This document shows positions 1 through 5,554 of a stretch of DNA of 5,554 bases, one piece after another. Both the position numbers and the translations under genes were made by a program. The stretch is taken from assembly GCA_902490055.1 (NCBI GenBank), contig CABUCP010000243.1, positions 1 to 5,554 on the forward strand. The letters run 5' to 3'. Numbering within the stretch: position 1 is the first letter of the stretch; each line of letters begins with the position of its first letter. Below the pieces are notes generated by a model that was not told where the DNA came from, did no database searches, and was given only the letters and a program-made list of their open reading frames with translations. The DNA comes from an uncultured Klebsiella sp. GTDB lineage: Bacteria; Pseudomonadota; Gammaproteobacteria; Enterobacterales; Enterobacteriaceae.

Positions 1-1858
1 ATCCCTCGTTTTTATTTTCAGGGAATAACAGCGCGTCGCGGAGCAGATGATCGTTACCCCGCCGGCGGGTAAAACCAATGCGGTCGAAATATTCGAGAAT
101 TTGAATCGCCAGTTTACGGCCAATATTCAGCGTATCGCGGAAATCCGCCGCGCAGGTGGATCCGCGCTGCAGATCCAGACGACGGATCAACCCGGCGAAT
201 TCGACAATCCGATCGTTGCGGTAATAACGATCTTTAACGATCGCCGTAATCATCCCCTGCTGCGCCGCCTGCCGTAGCACCGCGCGCATTAGCGACTCTT
301 CAACGTTCAGGTCGTGCGCCAGATCGCGTACCCACCATGGCTCGTCGCCGAATAGCGGTGCGGCGCGCTGCCAGATGGCCTGCTGCTCATCGGTAAATCC
401 GGCTTTATGCTCCGGCAGATGCAGCCAGCCGTGGTGGCTTTGAATGACGCCGCTGCTACGCATCTGCTCAATCAGCAACAGCACCAGCGCTTCATCTTCC
501 ATCGGCAGCGCAATCCGCCGTAGGCGTTCACGCCCCGGCCCTGGCTCATCGCGATGCTGATCGTGATAGCGGGTCAGCGCGTCGAGCAGCTTGTTTTGCC
601 AACGGGCGGCCAGCGGCGCGCTAAGCAAACTATTGCCGGCCTGCAGGTAGTCCGGACGGTTAATCAATGCCGCCAGACCGTCGGCGCTTAGCTGTCGCGC
701 CCAGGCAAACTCATCAAGACGCACCGCATCGCGCTGTAGATGGATGTCCAGCGCCTGTGCGTCGTCGCCCTGCGCTGCCGCCAGCGCATCAAGCCACTGC
801 AGGTATTCCGGCTTACGTTTACCGCGGCGCGGCGGATTAAGAGTCACCACCCGCGTGCCGGCCAGCGTTAAGCGCGCCGAAATATCGCGCAGCACCAGAC
901 GATCGTTATCCGCCAGCCACAGCGGCGTATCCAGCACCAGCTCGGCCAGATTGCCTTCCAGCAGCGAAACGCGGCCGGTAATATGGCTGGCGGCATGATG
1001 AATATGCAACGACTGCCACTGGCTGAGCGGCGCGTGACAGGTCAGCTCGACGATTGCCCGCTCGCAGGGTTCCGCAGGCTGCGCAGAGAGCAACCAGTCG
1101 CCGCGGTTAAGATCTTCTTTTTGCACATCGCCGACGATATTCAGCGCGATGCGCTGCCCGGCCCGCGCCTGTTCGACCGGCTGATTCTGCGCATGCAGGC
1201 CGCGGACGCGCATCGGTTTATTGGCGCCGGTCAGCCATAAGGTATCGCCGATTTTTACCTCGCCGGATAGCGCCGTCCCGGTCACTACCAGGCCAGCGCC
1301 CTTGACGGTAAAGGCGCGGTCCAGCGCCAGGCGAAAGCGCTGCTGCTGCGGATGCGCGCGTTCAGCCAGCTGCAGCAAATGACTGCGCAGTTCGGCAATA
1401 CCGCGGTTTTCCGTCGCCGCGGTGGCAAAGCACGCAACGGCATCGAAACCCAGCTCGCGCAGCGTAGACTCAACCTGCGACTGAACGTCGGCTACACGCG
1501 ATGCGTCGACGCGATCCGTTTTAGTCAACGCCACCGTTAGCGTCGGCTTTCCCGTTAATTGCAGGATCGCCAGATGTTCGCGAGTTTGCGCCATCACGCC
1601 GTCATCGCAGGCTACCACCAGCAGCGCGTGATCGATACCGCCCACGCCGGCCAACATGTTGGACAAAAACTTTTCATGTCCGGGAACGTCGATAAAACCC
1701 AGCACCCGGCCATCTGGCTGCGGCCAGTAGGCGTAGCCGAGATCGATAGTCATCCCGCGTGATTTTTCTTCCGGCAGACGGTCGGCGTTGACGCCGGTAA
1801 TCGCCTGCAGCAGCGTGGTTTTGCCGTGGTCCACATGTCCGGCGGTGGCAATAATCAT
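1..1858 (-). CDS. selB: SelB, selenocysteine-specific translation elongation factor (stop codon beyond left edge)
   Basis: SelB is a cytoplasmic GTPase that carries Sec-tRNA(Sec) to the ribosome and binds the SECIS hairpin beside a selenocysteine UGA codon. Reading back from ATG at 1858-1856, I found no stop in 619 codons. Visible GTPase motifs are the P-loop GHVDHGKT (residues 7-14), the switch I threonine in GMTIDLG (Thr37), DVPGHE (57-62) and a TKTD version of the NKxD motif (about 112-115). EF-Tu-like beta-barrel domains follow. The last 240 or so residues correspond to the SelB winged-helix domains that bind SECIS RNA, ending with [25 protein letters not shown]. coli SelB has 614 residues and ends a residue or so after that motif; here the frame adds NKNEG and then a codon beginning with T, so a stop may lie just outside. 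The start overlaps the selA stop (ATGA, 1858-1855), which suggests translational coupling. Identity is very secure; only the exact 3' end is unseen. Confidence 0.97.
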   Translation of the reverse strand, partial: MIIATAGHVDHGKTTLLQAITGVNADRLPEEKSRGMTIDLGYAYWPQPDGRVLGFIDVPGHEKFLSNMLAGVGGIDHALLVVACDDGVMAQTREHLAILQLTGKPTLTVALTKTDRVDASRVADVQSQVESTLRELGFDAVACFATAATENRGIAELRSHLLQLAERAHPQQQRFRLALDRAFTVKGAGLVVTGTALSGEVKIGDTLWLTGANKPMRVRGLHAQNQPVEQARAGQRIALNIVGDVQKEDLNRGDWLLSAQPAEPCERAIVELTCHAPLSQWQSLHIHHAASHITGRVSLLEGNLAELVLDTPLWLADNDRLVLRDISARLTLAGTRVVTLNPPRRGKRKPEYLQWLDALAAAQGDDAQALDIHLQRDAVRLDEFAWARQLSADGLAALINRPDYLQAGNSLLSAPLAARWQNKLLDALTRYHDQHRDEPGPGRERLRRIALPMEDEALVLLLIEQMRSSGVIQSHHGWLHLPEHKAGFTDEQQAIWQRAAPLFGDEPWWVRDLAHDLNVEESLMRAVLRQAAQQGMITAIVKDRYYRNDRIVEFAGLIRRLDLQRGSTCAADFRDTLNIGRKLAIQILEYFDRIGFTRRRGNDHLLRDALLFPENKNEG

Positions 1859-3243
1859 CTCAATAACATCTCCATAAACCGGGATTCATCTTCAAGACAG
1901 CGCAGATCCAGCCATAGGCGGCCGTCGTAAATTCTGCCGATCGTCGGGGTCGGCAGCGCGCGCCAGCGGGCGGCCAGCGTTTCTAACCGGCTGCCGCGGC
2001 CATCGCGCGGGGTAAAGGTTAACGCCGCGCTGGGCAGACGGTCGACCGGCAGCGAACCGCTGCCAATTTGCGACAAGCACGCCTCGACGCGGACGTCAAA
2101 ATCGCGATAATGTGCCGCCAGCCGAGGCTGAATGCGCTCGCCCTGCTGGCGAATATCGTCGGCGCTACGGGTCAGCAGGCGCAGCGTCGGCAGCTCGTCG
2201 GCCAACGCTTCAGGATGCAGATACAGACGTAGCGTGGCCTCAAGGGCCGCCAGCGTCATTTTATCCGCCCTCAGCGCGCGTTTAAGCGGATGACTCTGCA
2301 ATTTCGCGATCAGCGCCCGGTCGCCAACGATAATCCCCGCCTGCGGCCCGCCGAGCAGCTTATCGCCGGAAAAGCTCACCAGGTTCACTCCCGCGGCGAT
2401 CAGCTCCTGCGGCATTGGCTCCTTCGGCAACCCGTACTGGCTCAAATCGACCAGCGAACCGCTGCCGAGATCGGCCACCACCGGCACGCCGCATTCGCGG
2501 CCAATTTCCGCCAGTTCCGCTTCATCAACCGCCTTGGTAAAGCCCTCAATGCTGTAGTTGCTGGTATGGACCTTCATCAACAGAGCGGTCTGTTCATTGA
2601 TGGCCTGCCGATAATCTTTGCCGTGGGTACGGTTGGTAGTACCGACTTCATGCAGCAAACAACCGGCCTGGCGCATGACGTCCGGGATGCGAAATGCGCC
2701 GCCGATCTCCACCAGCTCGCCGCGCGAAACCACCACCTCTTTGCCGCTGGCCGTCGCCGCCAGCATCAGCAGCACCGCCGCCGCGTTGTTATTCACGATG
2801 CAGGCGTCTTCCGCGCCGGTAATGCGGCACAGCAGATCGGCCAGCGCCCGGTCGCGATGGCCGCGTCCGGCATCGTCAAGGTCGTATTCCAGGGTAACCG
2901 GCGCGCGCATCGCCTGCGCGACCGCTCGTACTGCCGCTTCCGCCTGGATGGCGCGCCCCAGATTGGTGTGCAGCACGGTGCCCGTGAGGTTGAACACCGG
3001 GCGCAGCCCGCTTTGCCGGCTGCGGTTCAGACGGCTGACGGTCTCCTGCGGCCAGTCGTCGCACCATTCAGGCAAAGCCTGCGCCTGGCGGATATATTCC
3101 CGCGCCTCATCCAGCATCTGGCGCAGTAGCGTCACGAGTTGCGAATGACCATGCTGGTCAAGCAGCGAAGCGAAAGCGGGATCGCGAAGTAATCGGTCGA
3201 TGGCCGGAAGCCGGGTATAAAGCGCGCGAGTATCGGTAGACAT
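1855..3243 (-). CDS. selA: SelA, L-seryl-tRNA(Sec) selenium transferase (selenocysteine synthase)
   Basis: SelA is a PLP-dependent cytoplasmic enzyme, a homodecamer in bacteria, that replaces the seryl hydroxyl of Ser-tRNA(Sec) with selenium from selenophosphate supplied by SelD. The chosen ATG (3243-3241) gives 462 residues against 463 in E. coli. The product begins MSTDTRALY, like the E. coli MTTETRSLY. With this start the PLP lysine in [14 protein letters not shown] falls at Lys295, the E. coli position. Other conserved blocks are [14 protein letters not shown] (about 85-98), [12 protein letters not shown] (about 150-161), [19 protein letters not shown] (about 172-190), EVGTTNRTH (about 199-207) and [14 protein letters not shown] (about 258-271). 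The N-terminal 60 or so residues match the region that contacts tRNA(Sec). The frame stays open upstream to a TTG at 3300, but that extension translates a palindrome and is not conserved. The stop overlaps the selB ATG by 4 bases. The frame is intact, with all key residues present. Confidence 0.98.
   Translation of the reverse strand: MSTDTRALYTRLPAIDRLLRDPAFASLLDQHGHSQLVTLLRQMLDEAREYIRQAQALPEWCDDWPQETVSRLNRSRQSGLRPVFNLTGTVLHTNLGRAIQAEAAVRAVAQAMRAPVTLEYDLDDAGRGHRDRALADLLCRITGAEDACIVNNNAAAVLLMLAATASGKEVVVSRGELVEIGGAFRIPDVMRQAGCLLHEVGTTNRTHGKDYRQAINEQTALLMKVHTSNYSIEGFTKAVDEAELAEIGRECGVPVVADLGSGSLVDLSQYGLPKEPMPQELIAAGVNLVSFSGDKLLGGPQAGIIVGDRALIAKLQSHPLKRALRADKMTLAALEATLRLYLHPEALADELPTLRLLTRSADDIRQQGERIQPRLAAHYRDFDVRVEACLSQIGSGSLPVDRLPSAALTFTPRDGRGSRLETLAARWRALPTPTIGRIYDGRLWLDLRCLEDESRFMEMLLR
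1870..1873 (-). promoter_or_regulatory. Putative ribosome binding site of selB inside the selA 3' end
   Basis: On the minus strand GGAG lies 11 bases before the selB ATG, inside the last codons of selA. That spacing is longer than the usual 5-9 bases. A GAG directly next to the start is too close to serve. The weak placement, together with the ATGA overlap, suggests selB depends largely on ribosomes finishing selA. This is inferred from position only. Confidence 0.5.
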
Positions 3244-3250
3244 GAGTAAA

Positions 3251-3254
3251 CCTG
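3251..3254 (-). promoter_or_regulatory. Ribosome binding site of selA, supporting the ATG at 3243
   Basis: CAGG on the minus strand sits 7 bases before the ATG at 3243. The match to the Shine-Dalgarno consensus is modest (AGG core) but the spacing is good. Together with the conserved MSTDTR start, it favours this ATG over the upstream TTG at 3300, which has no recognisable site at a suitable distance. Confidence 0.55.
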
Positions 3255-3271
3255 ACGGTAAGTTATTTTCC

Positions 3272-3291
3272 CCCCTCCCGACGGGAGAGGG
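3272..3291. repeat. GC-rich palindrome in the selA leader
   Basis: On the plus strand CTCCC (3275-3279) and GGGAG (3283-3287) form a 5-base-pair stem around the 3-base loop GAC. It extends by CCC (3272-3274) pairing with GGG (3289-3291) across one bulged A. Neither strand has a T run straight after it, so it does not look like an intrinsic terminator. It resembles the short CCCTCTCCC/GGGAGAGGG intergenic palindromes scattered in many enterobacterial genomes (recalled, not searched). Its translation, TPSPVGRGE, is typical of spurious extensions through such elements. In the transcript it would fold about 30 bases before the selA start and might influence translation or RNA stability. Confidence 0.6.
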
Positions 3292-3300
3292 AGTCAACAA

Positions 3301-3323
3301 GCAGAGGCGATTGTAACGCCTGC
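3301..3323 (-). other. Hairpin in the yibF-selA intergenic region
   Basis: In the minus-strand transcript AGGCG and CGCCT form a 5-base-pair stem around the 7-base loop TTACAAT. A further GC/GC pair lies beyond a 2-base bulge. It begins about 25 bases after the yibF stop. The following sequence is only loosely T-rich (TTGTTG), so it would be a poor terminator. It may be an attenuating, stabilising or processing structure between yibF and selAB, or simply chance pairing. Confidence 0.35.
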
Positions 3324-3348
3324 GCGAGGAAACTGTTACCTGCCTGGG

Positions 3349-3957
3349 TCAACTCCTTGGCGGTTCGGTGCGCGCAAAGCTGGGGCGCTGGAATAACGTC
3401 TCGACAAGTTGCACCAGCTTTGGCCGCGTCGCGCACCAGCCAGGGGCCACGCGGCGAAAGTTCAAATACGCGATGGCGCAGGCTGCGGTGATGGTCGCCA
3501 GGTTCAGTTCACCGTGACGCAAGGTGCCGTCAGCGGCGTATCCCTCCAGCATATCAAGGCCGCGGGCGATTTTTTCCCGTTGGCGGAGCAGTTCACTTTC
3601 CGCTTGCTGTGCCGCCGGGCGCGCCTTTTCCCGCACCAGCGCGATCGCCGCTTCCATGATGCCGTCAGACAAGGCTTCCAGCTGGCGAACCTTCAGCGCC
3701 GCCAGAGGTTCCGCGGGTAGCATCGATGGCGCAACGTTAAGCAGTTCCAGATATTGCGCAATAATGGGCGAGTCAAACCAGCATTCGCCTTCATCGGTCA
3801 GCAGCGCCGGGACTTTACCCAACGGGTTGTACTGCGCCACACCGTTGACATCGTGATAGGGGAATTCGTTCACAAACTCGAAGGGGATCGCCTTTTCCAG
3901 CAAGATAACGGAAATTTTGCGCACAAAGGGACTGGTATAGCTGCCGATCAGTTTCAT
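3349..3957 (-). CDS. yibF: YibF, glutathione S-transferase-like protein
   Basis: This is a cytosolic GST-fold protein of 202 residues, the same length as E. coli YibF and similar throughout. The N-terminal thioredoxin-like domain (about 1-77) carries SYTSPFVRK, with Ser9 at the place of the catalytic or thiol-contacting residue. It also has the cis-proline motif GKVP (Pro50) and the glutathione-binding pair Asp62-Ser63 in [11 protein letters not shown]. The all-helical C-terminal domain (about 86-202) includes [19 protein letters not shown] and ends [10 protein letters not shown], close to the E. coli ending. The N-cap box aspartate common in GSTs appears to be replaced by threonine, as I recall for YibF. 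AGGAG (3968-3964) lies 6 bases before the ATG. The family conjugates or reduces electrophiles with glutathione, but YibF has no settled physiological substrate. It lies 105 bases upstream of selA in the same orientation and may be cotranscribed with it; a role in selenium or thiol chemistry is only a guess. Confidence 0.95.
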   Translation of the reverse strand: MKLIGSYTSPFVRKISVILLEKAIPFEFVNEFPYHDVNGVAQYNPLGKVPALLTDEGECWFDSPIIAQYLELLNVAPSMLPAEPLAALKVRQLEALSDGIMEAAIALVREKARPAAQQAESELLRQREKIARGLDMLEGYAADGTLRHGELNLATITAACAIAYLNFRRVAPGWCATRPKLVQLVETLFQRPSFARTEPPRS

Positions 3958-4006
3958 TGCCTGCTCCTTTCGCCAACGAAAAGATCAGTATGGTTCAGGC
4001 GCAGGC

Positions 4007-4038
4007 AAAAGGCAGGCGCGACGTTGTCTCAACCTGCC
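4007..4038 (-). terminator. Weak candidate intrinsic terminator after yibH
   Basis: On the minus strand GGCAGG (4038-4033) pairs with CCTGCC (4016-4011) across a 16-base loop, followed directly by TTTT (4010-4007) and then GCC. It starts 10 bases after the yibH stop, where a terminator would be expected, and before yibF. The large loop and the short T run make it weak. A smaller GTTG/CAAC hairpin inside the loop could compete with or stack on the main stem. Read-through from yibH into yibF remains possible. Confidence 0.4.
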
Positions 4039-4048
4039 GCCGATCGCA

Positions 4049-5185
4049 TTAATGATCGAGATAGAGATAGTGCATCCAACTGGTCATGCGCAGCAGCACT
4101 TTTCTCATCACCGAGACGTGGGTGAAGTGATCGGAATAGACCGCCACCTGGGCGTAGATGCCGTCAGGCAGCGCGTCGATCTGCGCATCCGGGTCAAGTT
4201 CGATGGTCGCCAGCACGCCATCGCTGCCCGGCGTCACGCTGAGCGACTGCAGCGCCCCCTGCGCCTGATAGGTACCGCCCGGCACGACCGGTAATACGTT
4301 CACCAGCTTGCCGTGAAACACCTGCCCCGGCAGAGCGTTGAATACCGCTTCGGCATCATCTCCCGGTTCCAGTCTGAGCAACGAGTTCTGGCGGAACTGG
4401 GCGACGATCAGCCGCTTCTGTTCCGGGATAAAAACCATCACCGGGCGTAGCGGCAGCGCGGCGGCATAGGTTCCCGGGCGAATCAGCACCTGGGTGATAT
4501 AACCATTGCTCGGCGCGCGTACGGTGGTTTGGTCAAGGTTGTATTTCGCTTCCGCCAGCTGCGCGCGCAGGCTCACCACCTGTGATTGCTCGCCGTTAAG
4601 CTGGCTGTCTAATTGGCTCTGAATCTGCGCCTGCTCGGCAACCGAGGCCTTCACCAGCGCATCCTGAGCGAGATAGTTTTGCCGGGCATTATCGATATCG
4701 CTTTCCGAAAACGGGTTGACCCGCGCCTGGCTGCCTTTTAAATAGCGCTGATAATCTTTGTACAAACGGTCACGCTCCGCGGATACCCGCACGGTGTTCG
4801 CCTGCGCTTCCGACAGCTGGGCTTTCAGGGTGTTGATACTGTGCAACGCGGTGACGAGGTCGGCCTGTAGCCTGTCGACGCGCGCCTGATAGCGCACCGG
4901 GTCGATGGTGAACAGCACCTCGCCCTTTTTCACCCGCTGGTTGGCTTTTTCGCTCACGCTGCTAACAATGCCGGTAACCTGCGGCGTAATGGGAATCGAA
5001 ATAACCGCTTTCTGCGCGGTAAACGTATAAGGATGGTTATAGTTCATTAATAAAATAAGCGCGCTAACAATAAATACGCCGCCTAATGCCGCGGTCGGCA
5101 CCGTCCATTTATTTACCGGGATACGGAATATTTTAAATACCGACCACGCAATCGCCACGTACGTCAAAATGATCAGTAGATCCAT
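4049..5185 (-). CDS. yibH: YibH, HlyD/EmrA-family membrane fusion (periplasmic adaptor) protein
   Basis: YibH is a probable inner-membrane-anchored adaptor of 378 residues, the same length as E. coli YibH, with an almost identical ending ([19 protein letters not shown]). A hydrophobic segment at about 2-20 and a strong transmembrane helix at about 29-48 anchor it. The first lipoyl/barrel-sandwich half (about 64-96, ITPQVTGIV to GEVLFTIDP) is followed by a long helical hairpin rich in Ala, Gln and Glu (about 98-215). The second lipoyl half comes next (about 216-243, [21 protein letters not shown]), then a beta-barrel domain (about 250-355). Such adaptors link an inner-membrane pump to an outer-membrane channel, but neither partner gene is in this window and the substrate is unknown. 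The ATG lies 2 bases after the yibI stop, with GGAG (5197-5194) 8 bases upstream, so the two genes form a tight operon. E. coli has a similar pair, YiaV/YiaW. The general role is inferred from family; identity is secure. Confidence 0.95.
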   Translation of the reverse strand: MDLLIILTYVAIAWSVFKIFRIPVNKWTVPTAALGGVFIVSALILLMNYNHPYTFTAQKAVISIPITPQVTGIVSSVSEKANQRVKKGEVLFTIDPVRYQARVDRLQADLVTALHSINTLKAQLSEAQANTVRVSAERDRLYKDYQRYLKGSQARVNPFSESDIDNARQNYLAQDALVKASVAEQAQIQSQLDSQLNGEQSQVVSLRAQLAEAKYNLDQTTVRAPSNGYITQVLIRPGTYAAALPLRPVMVFIPEQKRLIVAQFRQNSLLRLEPGDDAEAVFNALPGQVFHGKLVNVLPVVPGGTYQAQGALQSLSVTPGSDGVLATIELDPDAQIDALPDGIYAQVAVYSDHFTHVSVMRKVLLRMTSWMHYLYLDH

Positions 5186-5187
5186 GA

Positions 5188-5554
5188 TTATTTCTCCGAC
5201 GAGGATGGCGGCGCAGGCGGCTGCAGATGCGCGATTTTATGTTCAAGATCGGCGATACGTTGATTAAGCCGCGCCAGCTCGCCGTCGCCGCGATCAACAC
5301 CGTCAGAGCCTGCTTCGTCAGGCTTATGCTGCATTCCCCAACCGCGCTCCGGCTGATACAAGGTGGCCCAGATCCATAAGAATGGCCAAATTACATGCAA
5401 CGTAAACAGACTGACCCAACCCGCGACGTGAATCGCATCGGAGTGCGGATGGTTGCGTTTCTTCGCAATCAGGTACGGAATATCATGAAGGATGATGATC
5501 CCGTAAAAAATAACCAGAAAAACGAAGATCAGAACGCCCAGCGCAAAATAATTG
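5188..5554 (-). CDS. yibI: YibI, DUF3302 inner-membrane protein (N-terminus cut by right edge)
   Basis: The open frame runs from the right edge to TAA at 5190-5188, giving 121 visible residues. The first visible residues, [18 protein letters not shown], match E. coli YibI from about its fourth or fifth residue, so only a few residues and the start codon are missing. An ATG at 5400 lies inside the second membrane helix and is not the start. Visible transmembrane segments are at about 3-23 and 41-66, separated by a conserved basic loop ([20 protein letters not shown]). A further conserved block ([11 protein letters not shown], about 66-75) follows the second helix. The tail is soluble: a Gly/Asp-rich linker, a short helix with coiled-coil character (about 92-110), then a Pro/Ser-rich end ([11 protein letters not shown]). 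This tail is less conserved and a little longer than I recall for E. coli. DUF3302 proteins are encoded beside HlyD-type adaptors (YibI/YibH, YiaW/YiaV), which suggests a partner role. No biochemical function is known to me. Confidence 0.93.
   Translation of the reverse strand, partial: NYFALGVLIFVFLVIFYGIIILHDIPYLIAKKRNHPHSDAIHVAGWVSLFTLHVIWPFLWIWATLYQPERGWGMQHKPDEAGSDGVDRGDGELARLNQRIADLEHKIAHLQPPAPPSSSEK

Noticed and set aside
744..1762. Several plus-strand frames of 62-85 codons opposite selB
   Set aside because: All overlap an unbroken, strongly conserved selB frame. They show low-complexity composition and no family resemblance, and I found no supporting ribosome sites.
1855..1858. The selA-selB overlap as a frameshift or fusion
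   Set aside because: Both frames are complete with a proper stop (TGA) and start (ATG) sharing ATGA, which is a normal coupled arrangement.
2290..3129. Plus-strand open frame of 279 codons opposite selA
   Set aside because: It lies entirely antisense to the well-conserved selA. Its product is rich in His, Arg, Gln and Ala with no recognisable domain, as expected for a shadow of GC-rich coding DNA.
3272..3291. The palindrome read as a transcription terminator between yibF and selA
   Set aside because: Neither strand has a T run after the stem; on the transcribed strand it is followed by G-rich then A-rich sequence.
3987..4015. Possible sigma-70 promoter for yibF, with CATACT (minus strand 3992-3987) as -10
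   Set aside because: The -10 matches only 4 of 6 bases and no acceptable -35 hexamer lies 16-18 bases upstream (CTGCCT or TGCCTT). TTGAGA further upstream has the wrong spacing. A promoter may exist here, but the sequence does not support naming one.
3409..4294. Plus-strand frames opposite yibF and the yibH 3' end
   Set aside because: They are antisense to conserved genes and one spans the intergenic gap. Their compositions are those of shadow frames.
5188..5400. A separate 70-residue gene starting at ATG 5400
   Set aside because: The same frame stays open to the right edge and the upstream residues match the membrane core of YibI, so this is an internal methionine.

Overview
The window looks like ordinary chromosomal core DNA from a member of the Enterobacterales. 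It is moderately GC-rich, and all five genes are read from the minus strand. Each protein closely matches, from memory, its Escherichia coli counterpart: SelB, SelA, YibF, YibH and YibI. Many residues differ from E. coli, so this is probably another genus of Enterobacteriaceae or a close relative. I cannot name the genus from sequence alone.

In transcription order (high to low coordinates), the first block is yibI (5' end cut by the window edge) followed 2 bases later by yibH. They encode a small DUF3302 inner-membrane protein and a HlyD/EmrA-type membrane fusion protein, and together form a two-gene operon. A 91-base gap holds a weak terminator-like hairpin. It is followed by yibF, a 202-residue glutathione S-transferase-like protein. 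A 105-base leader with two hairpins separates yibF from selA. The selA stop overlaps the selB start as ATGA. selB stays open for 619 codons and reaches the left edge within one codon of a probable stop.

selA and selB form the functional core. SelA converts Ser-tRNA(Sec) to Sec-tRNA(Sec) using selenophosphate, and SelB is the dedicated elongation factor that delivers this tRNA to UGA codons marked by a SECIS hairpin. Their overlap suggests coupled translation. YibF lies upstream in the same orientation, but its link to selenium metabolism is unproven. YibI/YibH probably form an envelope transport unit of unknown substrate.

I see no mobile element, CRISPR array, tRNA or rRNA gene, and no new system. 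The many other open frames, including an 840-base plus-strand frame opposite selA, are shadows of these genes. The points worth a second look are small: the selA leader and its start codon, the SelB tail, the yibF-yibH junction (occupied by the rhsA cluster in E. coli K-12) and the uncharacterised YibI/YibH pair.
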